DNA of 64,000 nucleotides from Cunninghamella blakesleeana (taxonomy: Eukaryota > Mucoromycota > Mucoromycetes > Mucorales > Cunninghamellaceae), in NCBI GenBank assembly GCA_017871115.1, contig JAFCIZ010000005.1, positions 3,155,501-3,219,500 on the forward strand, in the 5' to 3' direction. Position 1 is the stretch's first letter; the number at the start of each line of letters is the position of its first letter. This document shows, piece after piece, positions 34,681-46,143 of this stretch. Below the pieces are notes generated by a model, which was not told where the DNA came from, did not search any database, and worked only from the letters and a program-made list of their open reading frames with translations. Both the position numbers and the translations under genes were made by a program.

Positions 34681-37440
34681 TCATTGTTGAGTTTTTATTT
34701 TTTTTCTTTCAGGCTGGGAATTTTGTTCGGATAAATCCATAGCAAAATGAAAATCAGTGTGTTCATCAATATCTTTTATTAATACTTTTTGAGAACAACG
34801 ATCACATTTCCATGATAATTCTTCGCTTGATGATGGTTCATTTGTAAAAAAAGCTGATACAGTTCTCTTTAATGATTTGTTAGATATATTTGGCTGATTA
34901 TTAGAATTTTCTATGTCTTTGTTGGTATGATTATTTGACTTTCTTGTAAAAAAGTTCAACGTAGGATCTTTCGAAGCTGAGGTTGAAGTTACGTTTGTAA
35001 ATGTGTCATTGTTTGCATTTATTAATGGTGAAGATTGTGTTAAATCTTTTTTATCTTCATCATCATTATTTTTTTCAATTTTATGCTTTTCATTAATGTT
35101 GTCATCTTCTTTCATAACAATATTGTTATTAATATTAGGCTTTGATGAAAAAAAACTTGCTATAGAACGATTAGATATAATAGATGCAGAAATTAATCCA
35201 CTAGCTTGTACAGATAAATAGGTGCATGGGAGTGTAATTTCAATAGCCGTAAATAATTTTTCTATTTTTTTTGATAGCTTTTCTGTAATATACATATATA
35301 TATATAAATTAGAAATTATATAAAAAAATATTCTTTTAATCTTTTTAAGCAAATTAGTATTATTTTACCTATACTTGTAAGCTCACTCCTATGTAACATA
35401 GATGTTGATTTTGATAAATATTTACCATGAAGACTACATCTATACGTTACCTATAACATTAATAATAATAATAATAATAACATAATCAGAACCAGAATTA
35501 TTATTAGTATCATTACACATATACTCATATTAATATTTATATAATAAAAAATTTCTTTTTACAGATAATGTTTTTGGCCATGTCTGATGATCATGATAGT
35601 TTGTCATAATGCGATTATATATTTCACCAGATAGCATGCTAAACCAAGGTGATAACTCTCTTTGTTCTGTAATTGGTGGATACATAGATTTTGAAGCTAT
35701 TAATGATTTAGGTGCTTTATGAGGAGTTACTAATTTAGTTAAAAATAAGGCGAAAGAAAAAAAAATGATGATTGTTAATAATATTAATAACAATTACAAG
35801 TTCATTATTTATATAATTAAGCTCTGATTGTAATTACCTTCTTCATTATCGATACCCCTAACAATATTATATAACCATAAACCAGAAGATGAACCAAATT
35901 TATCTTGCAGTTCTTCTTTACTGTATTTCCATAAATCACCTGCCTTTTCTGCTTTATATTCTTGTTCTACCGAATTTCCAAACTTCCCTCCTAAATTCCG
36001 AATTTTTGATAATTGAATATCCTTCATAAAGTCCATTGCAATATGTTGGCGTATTATTGTCTATAAGTAATTATAATAATAATAATATATGTTTAAAAGT
36101 GTTTATATATATATATATATATATGTTAATTTCATTTATTTATTGTTTTACTTGTTTGTTTGGTTTATTCATGCTTGATCCCAGTTTAGCTAATATTTTA
36201 TTATTTGCGACACCTAAAAAAAGAAAAAAAGGAAAATGAAAGAAAAAAGATGTATATCAACTAATTTCTAGTGGAGCATTTAAGATTTATATATTTGCAT
36301 ATTGATTTATTTATATTACCTGCCGAACAAGTATACTTTAACTGATCATAAATTTGCTTTCTAATATACTTTGCAATAGAAGCACCAATAAAAAGTTGTA
36401 GATCCATCCAAGTAATCGGATCCCATATAGTTGTTTCATTATCATTATTATTAATATTGTTTCTTTCATTTTCATCACGGCTATTAACGATATGAGCTAC
36501 TGAATCCCAATCTAGCGAATGTTGCTTTGGTAAAAAGATGTCATCTAAATGATCCATTAAATAACTATAAGTTGGAATATATTGTTGGCATAATCGCTGA
36601 TTCACCATCTCCGTTACATCAAAAAATGCTTCATCTGATCCTACTTTTTGTAGTATTGGACAATGCTCTTGGAATATTTGAAATATTTTTTTGCCTGCAA
36701 TACGATAACTATCCAAGGATACTTTATGTGTTTTTTTTGATGGATTTTCATGATATTTTGCTTCTGTTTCATTAGGTGCATAAGTTGCTACATGTACTAG
36801 TTTAATATCTAGTATGATAGAATCACATTCATTTAAATAAATAAATAAATAAAAAATTACTGATATTATAGCCATTACTTTTGTTGTCATTATCACCATT
36901 GCTATTATTATTACTATTAATATTAATTACCTGGACATAATGCAAGTGCTTCTTCTACAGTACTTAGTCTAGTAACACCAAATTTACGTGCAGCATAATT
37001 AACTAGTAAAAATAATAATAATATATACATATATACATATATATATATTATACAATTACTTATTTTAATATTTATATAGATAAAAAAAATATTATAATAC
37101 CTGCAATCAAATTTGACCATTGTTGAACAGCTACAGGCTTTTCAGGATCTAAACCAAGTCGAACCTCCTCTATAAAAATTTATATATATTTATTTAGCTT
37201 TTAGAGATATTATAATGGTATTATACAAGTCTTTTTTTTTTTTTTTACTTGTTGAAACGTTAATCTATAAAGCCTTACCTACTTGACTAAAAAAACAATC
37301 TATATCGAAAGTAGATTTAATATATATATAAATTACTATAAAATATATGTTGGGTTATATGTGATTGCATATATGTATATACCTAGATCAATATGAAGTA
37401 TACAGCGAGATTCTTTTAAACAAGTTGGTAAAGCTGACAT
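34681..37440 (-). CDS. rad30: DNA polymerase eta (Rad30), translesion Y-family polymerase
   Basis: Ten exons (37440-37383, 37299-37279, 37169-37101, 37002-36931, 36808-36320, 36213-36152, 36060-35838, 35729-35563, 35450-35369, 35282-34681) give 614 residues; exon 2 is only 21 nt. Pol eta copies past UV photoproducts in the nucleus. Catalytic metal ligands are visible: Asp18 in HIDLDCFF and Asp132-Glu133 in KVGSDEAFFDV. Further landmarks are EEVRLGLDPEKPVAVQQW, NYAARKFGVTR, the polymerase palm IGASIAKYIRKQI, and the thumb KIRNLGGKFGNSVE. The little-finger region follows. The tail holds a UBZ ubiquitin-binding finger (Cys574-x2-Cys577...His589-x3-His593 with DxHxDFHFAMDL character) and three FF motifs. 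Immediately upstream, CACGAAA (37473-37479) could be a cell-cycle SCB-like element; that is weak. Confidence 0.95.
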
Positions 37441-37863
37441 TAGAAAAGAAAAAGAAAAAATCAAAGAGAGGACACGAAAAATTGAACTCTGAAAAAAAAA
37501 TATATTTCTTTAACTACGCCTCAACCTTTTGTGTAACTATTATCTAGAGTAGCATATATACTAAAATGGGTAGAATCATTGTTTATTATTTTAAAAAAAT
37601 TAATGTATGCAGTAACAAAATAAAGAGTTGTAAAAAGAATAATTTTTGTAAACATAAATATGTTAAGAATAAAAAACTATCTCCTTTAACCACCTTACCA
37701 GAGGATTGTAAGAATAAAAGTTAGATATTTTACGTTTATCATTGTTTTTTTAATAACGTACAATTTGTTTTGAAGTATAGCCCAATCTATAAAATGAATA
37801 ATAATGAAAGTATAAGAATCATTCCTATTAATTATTTATTTATTTTTTGATCAAATATAAGAC
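37441..37863. promoter_or_regulatory. Pol eta upstream region / reductase 3' region
   Basis: 423 bases between tandem minus-strand genes. The part next to Pol eta is purine-rich (GAAAAG repeats) with a single GACACGAAAA (37471-37480). The rest is A/T-rich without recognisable features. Confidence 0.4.
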
Positions 37864-39042
37864 CTACTCTCGTAAATAACCTTGACCAAATAAACCAAAA
37901 AATATTCTTTTACCAACTACTGCCTCTAACAAACCACTAGGACCACACACATAAAATTTTTCAGCGTTAGATAAATGATCTTGGATCATTTTTTTAGTAA
38001 TACGCCCTTTTTCATAAAAAAATCCGTCGATATCCTCCTTCTGTTGGCTAAGACAATAAGTGATTTTGATTCGCTCAGGATATTTTTCTTGGAATTGATT
38101 TAATCGGTCCAAAAGTAATATATCTTGTTTGGTTGAATTACAATATAATAATTCGATATTTGTATGATCATTTGGGTTGTTGAGGATATGAACGATTAAT
38201 TGAAACTAAGTTTAGTAAATAATATAAAGTAAAGTAAATAAATTACGTATATAAATATATATATATTTCACTTTCTTTCTTTCTTTTAGGTATCTATATA
38301 TACCATAGGAGCGAGACCGACGCCACCAGCTATTAAGCCAATTGTTTTCACATGGTTAGGTTTATATTGGGAAGTACGCATGGCTTTTTTTAAAAAGGGT
38401 AAAGTATCACCAGGCTTTAAAGTATGAATATACTCAGATATTGATTTACGGTCATATCTTTTAATAATTATATCGAAATAGCCTTCCGTTGTAGATAATG
38501 AAATAGGTGTATAGCGTCGAATAAGATACCCAAAAGGACTTTTGAGTGAAAAGGTAGAATATTTAATGGCAAGGAAGGAAGTTGGAGCGAAACCGGCAAT
38601 TTGATTTGGTTCTGGCAATCCAATTCGAAATCTCTAAATTATATTGAATTTTTTAAGATTGATAAACTTATTTTTAATATATGTATATTATTGTTATTAT
38701 TGTTATTATTACCTTCACATTATGACTTAATTCTTCTATTTCTACTATTTCTAATGGTACAGTTTTAAAAGTACCATTAAAAAATACTTTATCATCTTTA
38801 TTTTCTGGTGTATAGGAATCTTTCATCATTGATGAATTAAGTTTCTTTTTTTTATAATATAAAAGAATACCAGCAAGTGATAAAGCAATTAATATCGATG
38901 AATTTAATTTTGAATCCTTTTTTTTTAAAAAAAAAGAAAAGAAAAGAAATAAAATAACAAAAGTAAAAAAAAAAATTAATTAGAATACAAAACAATCTAA
39001 GTAATATATTGTATATATATTTACCAGATTGATATAGTTCAT
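37864..39042 (-). CDS. Membrane-anchored NADH-cytochrome b5 reductase-like flavoprotein
   Basis: Four exons, 39042-39025, 38916-38713, 38633-38304 and 38205-37864, give 297 residues. The family passes electrons from NAD(P)H through FAD to b5 or a similar acceptor. Residues about 14-27 (ILIALSLAGILLYY) followed by KKKK form an N-terminal membrane anchor, for outer mitochondrial membrane or ER. The FAD motif is RRYTPIS (usually RxYTPxS), then GYFDIIIKRY, KPGDTLPF, the nucleotide-binding GGVGLAPM (usually GGTGITPM) and YVCGPSGLLEAV. After that the protein ends in VGKRIFFGLFGQGYLRE instead of the usual aromatic terminus. The unusual motifs and end resemble Cyc2/Aim33-type oxidoreductases more than standard Cbr1/Mcr1, so the acceptor is uncertain. 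Confidence 0.85.
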
Positions 39043-40615
39043 AAAAAAAAAGTTAAGAAAATATAAAAAATCAAATAAAAAAAGTTTATTAAATAATTGA
39101 TTTATATATTTTTTTTTATCATCGGAATAAGATTAATCCTTATCAGATCCGTGATTCAATATCGGTTTGACATAGCTTATATATATATATAAAAAGAACA
39201 TAAAGTAATGAAAGAACATATTTTGTGTAATGAATTAACGGGGACTTACGCTGATTTGTCGCTCTTTTAATATTTATTGAACCTTTTTTTTGTTTCTGTA
39301 TTGAAGGGGAGTTAAGGAAATTGAACACAACTAACAAATAATAATAATACTAATAATACTAATAATTCTAAATTATGTATTCATTTTATTGACCAATGAT
39401 ATTTAACTTTATTTTAAAAATGATATTGATTAAAATGGTATTGCCAGTATATTATTTAGAAAAAAAGAATTAAAAAAAGAGTAATAGAGAACGTATTTAA
39501 TTTAATAGCTAATATTGTGTGTCTCAGGTTTATATAGCGAATAAATAAATATATTTGGACCAATAACAATTTATTTATTTTTTGCATTATAATAAATATT
39601 GCATTATATGTTAATAAGTTGGCTATATATATATATATGTAATGCTATGAATGATTTCTTTATTCAGTACAAATCTTAAAACATTTACCATCCATACCTT
39701 GCAATAATAGTATGACTAAAAACTTTGTTCATCATTATGAACTTTATAGTTATCATAATTAAGATTGCTTATACAAAGTAATAATTACGCGAAAGTTTAC
39801 TTTTTTATTACCAATGCCAATTAACTATGTAAAAAATAACCCTTTTATTGATTTCGGTGATGAATTTATATTCTTCCTGGGACTAAAAAAATAAATTAAA
39901 ATTGTATTTCATTTGATTTTTTGTTTTCTTTTTTCTTCTTCGTTCCTTTTTTTTTAAAAAAAATAAAAACTACATTTTTATCATCTATTTAACTATCTTA
40001 AATTATATTTAATATAATTGTACCATAAAATCATTAAGAAAAAAGTGATCATCAGCGTGTATTTTAATATTTATTGAAATGAAAAAAAGTAATTTTTATT
40101 ATAAATTACTTCTATATATTTTAATAACAAAGCTATCTATCTTTAATAAAATTTGGTATAATACGAAGATGGATCAAATTATAAAAGATCATGTATATAG
40201 TGATTTAAAATACTATAAAAAATCAAATGACTGTATATATTCAGGAGACGATAAGAAACATATTATTATTATTCTATTGATTTATTTTATATAAACATAT
40301 CATTAAATTACATTAAAGAAAAGTAAAAAAGATCATTTAGAAGTAGCCAATAAGGTTCCTTTTTTTAAATGTCCGCCAGTTGCAAGGGAGCTTTTTCCAA
40401 AGGGGAAGATCAAATAAGGAGGCAGATTTTACATTTCAAGCTCAAAAAAAAGTCAAAAAATCTTTTTTTCATTTTCTATTTCTTTCCTTTTCCTCCTACT
40501 CTTCTTCCCCCTTTCACTTTCACTTTTTTTTATTTTCTTTAATCTTATTTTTATTTTTAATCTCTTCTTTTACTTTAATTAATTTAATACTTTCATTTTA
40601 TAATAATTCACTGTA
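39043..40615. promoter_or_regulatory. Divergent intergenic region (reductase / septin)
   Basis: About 1.6 kb. A short exon-like piece with a consensus GTAAGT donor is on the minus strand near 39250-39340 (see findings). The septin-proximal part has CCAAT (in AGCCAATAAGG near 40344-40354), the element GTCCGCCAGTTG (40371-40382), then a long C/T-rich tract (40465-40600) likely to be core promoter or 5' UTR. A possible upstream frame begins at the ATG at 40369. Otherwise A/T-rich. Confidence 0.5.
40371..40382 (+). promoter_or_regulatory. GTCCGCCAGTTG element upstream of the septin gene
   Basis: This 12-mer, preceded by TTTAAA, lies about 234-245 bases before the septin ATG. Its near-twin GTCCGCCAATTG, also preceded by TTTAAA, is at 45976-45987 before the FYVE gene. 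No known factor is assigned. Confidence 0.4.
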
Positions 40616-42646
40616 ATGGCTCATGTAAGTAAACAACTACCGACGAATACATCATCTTTTTTTTTTTTTTTGTTTTTTCAACGCCTTATTATTTTATTTT
40701 ATAATATTATCATCTCTCTCTCTGTCTTTATATATATATATATATATGTATAAACATATATACAAAAATAAATAAATATATACACTCTATTTTGATCGTC
40801 TTGTTAGATAAAATATACTTGTATTTATAAATAAAAAGATGATGTACTCTCCTTTTATAAATTTACTACTTTTTTAAAAAAAAAAAAAACCTTAATAAAA
40901 TAGTATATTAACTTTATTTTCTCTTTATCTTTATTTTTCTTTTTTAATATATATAGAGACTTGGTGGACGTAGAAAAAACGTAAAGAAAGGTTTTCAATT
41001 TACTTTGATGGTAGTTGGTAATTAACTTTTTTAAAAATTAAAAATAAGATGATGACAAGTTTGGCTATCAAAAAATATACATATATATATATATATATAA
41101 ATGATGTGTATGTACAAATAAGTAATTTTTGGGTTACATTTTTAATTACTTTTTTAAATTTTATTTCTATTTTTTATTTTTAAAGGTGCTTCTGGTACTG
41201 GACGTACTACTTTTGTTAATACATTATGCGATTCAAGTGTACTCCAACCTCAAGTCTGTGATAATCCTGAAGAAGCCCATAATGAACCTGGTATTAATAT
41301 TAAACCCGTTTCTGTTGGTAAGTTACAAAAAAAAAACTTTAAAAAAAAACTTTAATATATTAGAATATAAATACTTTTTTTATATATGTTATAATCTCCG
41401 ACTGACAATTGATTGTTCATTTTTATTTCCCTTTTTAGAATTGGATGAAGATGGTGTTCGGTAAATCATGAAGAAAAAAAAAAATAAAGATAGGACATAG
41501 AAATAGATACAGTATATATTATCAGTATAGATAATATTAATGCTATTTTTATTTTTATTATTATTTTTTATTTATAATAGTATTTCTTTAACAATTGTTG
41601 ATACTCCTGGTTTTGGTGATAATATTGATAATGAAAGATGGTAAATAATTATATACTTGAATATATAACGTTTTTATCCCTTTCCCCCTTTTTATTATTA
41701 TTATTATTATATATTCATCTCCTATTTTCCTTTTTCTTTTTATTTTATTATAGTTTCCAAGAAATTGTTGGATATCTTGAAAGACAATATGATGATATTT
41801 TAGCAGAAGAATCACGTATTAAACGTAACCCAAGATTCCGTGATAATCGTGTCCACGCCTTATTATATTTCATCTCACCTACTGGTCATGCTTTACGTGA
41901 AATTGATATCGAATTAATGCGTCGCCTTAGTCCTCGTGTCAATGTAATCCCTGTGATTGGTAGAGCTGATTCATTAACTCCTCAAGAATTGAAAGATTTC
42001 AAGAAACGTATCATGGAAGATATTGACCATTATAATATCCCTATTTATAACTTCCCATTCGACGTAGAAGAAGATGATGAAGATACTGTAGAAGAAAATG
42101 GTGAACTCCGTGCTCTTTTGCCTTTTGCTATTATTGGCAGTGATGAAGAAATTGTTGTTAATGGCCGTACCGTTCGTGGTAGACAATACCCTTGGGGTGC
42201 TGTAGAAGTTGATAATCCTCAACATTCCGACTTTGGTCGCTTAAGATCTGCTTTATTAAGTTCCCATTTACAAGATCTTAAAGAAATCACTCACGACTTC
42301 CTTTATGAAAATTACCGTACTGAAAAACTATCCCGTACTGTTACTGGAGGTGATCAAGAAGATGCTTCTTTGAATGCCGAAGATATGGCTAGTCAAAGCG
42401 TTCGTCTTAAGGAAGAACAATTAAGAAAGGAAGAAGAAAAAGTAAGTTGCATAAAAACGAAGGAAAAGTGAATAAAAATAAAAATAGGATTATAGTTATT
42501 GACTTTATTTTTTATCTTAGCTTCGAGAAATTGAATTAAAGGTACAACGTGAAATTCAAGAAAAACGTGCTGAATTATTAAGTAAAGAAGAAGCTTTACG
42601 TAATTTGGAACAAAGATTGGCTCAAGCTCAAATTGCTGATGAATAA
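40616..42646 (+). CDS. Septin, Cdc11/AspA group
   Basis: Seven exons (40616-40624, 40957-41017, 41186-41317, 41439-41460, 41581-41640, 41754-42441, 42521-42646) give 365 residues; the first coding exon is only nine bases and the fourth 22. Septins are GTP-binding filament proteins at septa, hyphal tips and spores. The P-loop is GASGTGRTT (residues 24-32), with Arg replacing the usual Lys, the mark of the Cdc11/AspA subgroup. G3 is DTPGFGD; G4 reads GRADSLTPQE (Arg in place of Lys in xKAD). Further signatures are YLERQYDDILAEESRIKRN, LYFISPTGHALREIDIELM and RGRQYPWGAVEVDN. The short C-terminal coiled coil (from about residue 310) ends AQIADE. Codon use is regular and C-rich compared with neighbours. 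Confidence 0.95.
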
Positions 42647-43259
42647 AAAATGAAAACAAAAAACAAAAAAGAGGAAATATATTGAATACGTATATAAAAA
42701 GAAAAATAAGCTAGTTCTATTTTTTTTTTTTTTATCGTCTATATATATATATATATATATATATATTCTTTTTCCTTTAATAATATTTGATATCCTATAG
42801 CTATTCTTTTTTTTTTCTATTTTAATTATTATTACTATTATTATTATTATTTATTTTATTTATGTTTCCCTTTTATTTTATTTTTTTTCATATAAACTCT
42901 CAACTTCAAATTTAAAACATATTCATTTCCGCTCTTTTTTTTCTTTTCAACTTCTTCAAAGATAATGAAATGAAAAAAAGTTTAATTTTTTAATTAAGAA
43001 AAATTAATTTAATAAAAAAAATACTTTTTTTTTATAATACAAAAATAAAAATAAAAATAAAAGCAATCGACTATTTTTTAAAATATATATATATAGGTAT
43101 AGATATATATGGATATATTAAACACGCATATATATATATATATATAGTTTATGTATTTCTAAAAAAAAAAAAAGTAGGCATTAATTAAATTTTATTATGA
43201 AGAATATGCATGATTTATATAGTACTATATTATTATTACGTATTATAGAATTATTATTA
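42647..43259. other. Convergent AT-rich intergenic region
   Basis: 613 bases between the septin and FHA-RING 3' ends, with (TA)n at about 42738-42767 and 43125-43146, A/T tracts and ATT runs. No gene is visible. Confidence 0.6.
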
Positions 43260-43525
43260 TTATAAAATTAAAGATTTTCTTTTTTCATAAACATGACGTA
43301 TTTTGTCAATGACTGAATGAAGTCTTCTATGACCAATTGAACCTTGTTGATTTTGTTGCTCTTGTTCTTCTTGTTCTTCCTGCTGCTGTTGTCTGTTGGC
43401 GTTATGCAAATTAAATTGATAAGGATATATATTACTATTATTTGTAAGTTGTGGTTGATCAAATGAAGAATGAATGAAAGAAGAGATAAGTAATTCATTA
43501 TTATCATAATTACTGTCATTATTAC

Positions 43526-43571
<46 letters not shown>

Positions 43572-44980
43572 GGATGAAGAAGAAGAGGATGAAGAATGAA
43601 AAGGAAAAATGATTGTTTTACAATGGCGTTGACGTTGAGATTTTGATCTTTGTTTTTTATTATTATTATTATTATAATTATTCAATTGATTTGTTTCTTT
43701 ATGTTGTTGATCAAATAACAACTGTTGTTGTTGAAAGTTAGCAGTTGTGTAAAAAGGGTCCGTTTCTAAATTAGCATAATGGCGACACACAGGACATTGA
43801 AAGCCAGGATAAATGGATAAAATTAAAGGTTGAATACAAGAATGATGAAATAAATGGGCACATGGAGATACAAACAAGAATTCCGAATGGGTATTTATTG
43901 TGTGATTGTTGGGTATATTATCTAAACAAATACTACAATAATCCTCTTCTTCGTTTTCTTCTTCTACTTCAACGTGTTTTTCTTTTGCTGGATTCTTTTT
44001 TTGATCCATCATTGTCAAAGAATTAGAAGGAGCAATTGTTGTGTTGGTTGGTGATAATGTCATGGAAGACGGCTGTTGATAAGGTTTGTGATGCCATTGA
44101 TATTTTTTCATGACTTGTTGATAAAATGCTGTTTTTGTTAAATCTTGATGATGCATTTCTACTTTTAATTTGACACATCGATGAAAGGACTTCAATCCAT
44201 CTTGATATTGGACACCTAATTGAAGAATATCACCATCTTTTAAATAAATTTTATCGCTTTCTTTATGAGCTCCACAGAGTCTATTATGATTTAAATAAGT
44301 TCCAGAAGATGAGCCTACGTCACGAACGTATACCTAAATAAAAAAAAATTAAATAGTTTATGAATGAATAATGATGAATAAATTTGGTCTCGTTTTCTTT
44401 TATATAATACGAATAATACCTTTCCATTTTCATAGCCAATATCGCAATGATATCGAGAAACTACTTTACTTTTTAATAGCAAGACATCTATAGGCTGATC
44501 ATTATTGATAGAGGTTGGTGGACATCTACCTAATCTAACAATTTTTGATTCCGAGGACTGTTTTTTTTTCCACTGGATAACATCAAAGATGACAGGTTTG
44601 GATGGATCATCAATATGTGGAATGATTCTTATAAATTGGTTTGTTTCTATATCTTGTTTATCTTTTTCTCCATCTTCTTCTTCATTTAATAATTGATCTT
44701 CTTTTTCGTTTTCTTCATCAAAATCATTATACGTAATCATTTTATAATCGTCATCATATTCATCATCTTGATTTTCATCTTCTTCTTCTTTTTCTTTACG
44801 GTTAGCATCCATTTCATTGTCACTTTCTTTATCTTCTTCTTCTTCTTTATGGTTAACCTCCACATCATCATCATCATCATTATCATCATTTAATGAGGCT
44901 GACGGTATTTTAAACGTCATTAATGAAAGAGTTGTTCCAAAATAAGGTGATATTAATGCTAAATTTGCCGCATTTACCAT
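43260..44980 (-). CDS. dma1: FHA-RING ubiquitin ligase, Dma1/CHFR-like
   Basis: Two exons, 44980-44420 and 44333-43260, give 544 residues. I chose the ATG at 44980 (MVNAANLALISPYFG) over an in-frame one at 45058, whose extra residues are AT-rich hydrophobic codons typical of 5' UTR. Dma1-type E3 ligases act in the mitotic and septation checkpoint and on septins. After a long acidic stretch (residues about 35-110), the FHA domain (about 118-235) shows KIVRLGRCPP, SKVVSRYHCDIGYENGK, YVRDVGSSSGTYLNHNRL and YLKDGDILQLGV, with Arg and Ser placed for phosphothreonine binding. The RING follows: Cys320, Cys323, Cys345, His347, His350, Cys353, Cys367, Cys370. The C-terminus has long Asn, Ser and Gln runs. 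It lies next to a septin gene, a possible functional partner, though clustering may be chance. Confidence 0.93.
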
Positions 44981-46143
44981 TTTTTTAAAATTTAATATAA
45001 AAAGAAAAAGCAAAAAAAGAACAAGAGAAGAAAAAAATAAATTAATAGAAAAGATCATTATTTTAATGGCGAAAAAAAAAAAAAAAAAAAAATAGTTTAA
45101 AATTTAGTAAAATATGAGGTAAAAAATGGATCAAGCACTAAAAATATTCTTTCCTTATAAAAGAAAATTACCATATATACTTCTTTTAATTTAAATTATT
45201 AATAAAACTATTTATTTTTTTTTCTTTTTTTAAAAAAAATACCTTTTATCAATTTTTTAATTATATGTTAAACTTGCATAAAAAATGAATTTTATACGTG
45301 AATTTTTTTCTTTGTCTTTTCTTAAGCCTGTCTTTTTCTTTTAAGGAGAAAGAGAGAGAGAGAGAGAGAGCAGGAGAAAAAAGGATTGATATGAAAAAAG
45401 GGGAAAAAAAAGGTAGAGAATGGTTTCAACCACCGAAGCTACCTTTTTTGTTCTCGAAACAGAATAATAATCCATCATCATCTGTCAAAACATTTTTCAA
45501 TCAAACTTTACTACTCATTGGTATGTTCTCTGATTTCTCTTTCTCCACACTTTTTTTTATTAAATAAAATCACAATCTTGATTTTAACAATAATAAAAAA
45601 AGGAAAAGAAAGAAAATGGAACAAAGCATGTACGTATCTCTTTTCTTTTTTTTTTTTAAAAAAAAAAGTATAATCTCTCGCGAGATTCTATTTATTATCA
45701 TGATCATAACTATTTTATTTACGTCATCCAATTTGAAAAACGTCGATAAATATTTATAAAAAGAGAGAGTGGGTGGTGATCATTTTTTTAGAATAAAATT
45801 CAATTTTGATAAGCACACTATTAAATATATTTTAAAACGAAAAGATGAAAAAGTGTTCATGTGATCATTATTATCATTATTATTTTTGTAATACTTGTTT
45901 TAAATATGTGTGTGAGTGTATGAGATGATTATGATATGCATTGGTTCTTTTTTTTTGCAAGTGATCTACTTTAAAGTCCGCCAATTGTTTGTTGCACAAA
46001 AAAGCTAAAAAAAAATTGAAGTACCTTTTTTTTTTTTTTTTTGCTTTCTTTCTTTAACTTATTTTTCTTTTCTTTTATTTATTTTTTTGACCTTGTGATG
46101 TATTATTACTGCTTATTTATTATTTAATATTTTATACCACCTA
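44981..46143. promoter_or_regulatory. Divergent promoter region (Dma1 / FYVE protein)
   Basis: 1.16 kb. Features include an A tract at about 45071-45092, a GA run (45348-45371), a GC-richer patch near 45410-45530 that reads like an exon but joins nothing, the palindrome TCTCGCGAGA (45676-45685), a CRE-like TTACGTCATC near 45718-45727, and GTCCGCCAATTG (45976-45987). These cluster on the FYVE side. Confidence 0.5.
45676..45685. promoter_or_regulatory. TCTCGCGAGA palindrome
   Basis: A perfect 10-bp inverted palindrome containing CGCG in A/T-rich DNA, 459 bases upstream of the FYVE gene start. The same sequence is a known core-promoter element in animals; any role in fungi is inference. Confidence 0.5.

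Noticed and set aside
40380..40616. Frame directly before the septin start
   Set aside because: Begins with a non-ATG codon and is the C/T-rich 5' UTR or promoter; Ser/Phe/Leu content reflects the pyrimidine tract.
44981..45058. Hydrophobic N-terminal extension of the Dma1-like protein
   Set aside because: AT-rich 5' UTR reading; Dma1-type proteins are not membrane-anchored, and MVNAANL is a better start.
45298..45567. Plus-strand frame with an exon-like stretch (WFQPPKLPFLFSKQ) ending near a GTATGT donor at 45529
   Set aside because: No acceptor downstream joins it in frame to the FYVE gene; stops occur in the required phase. Possibly a relic or an unrelated short exon.
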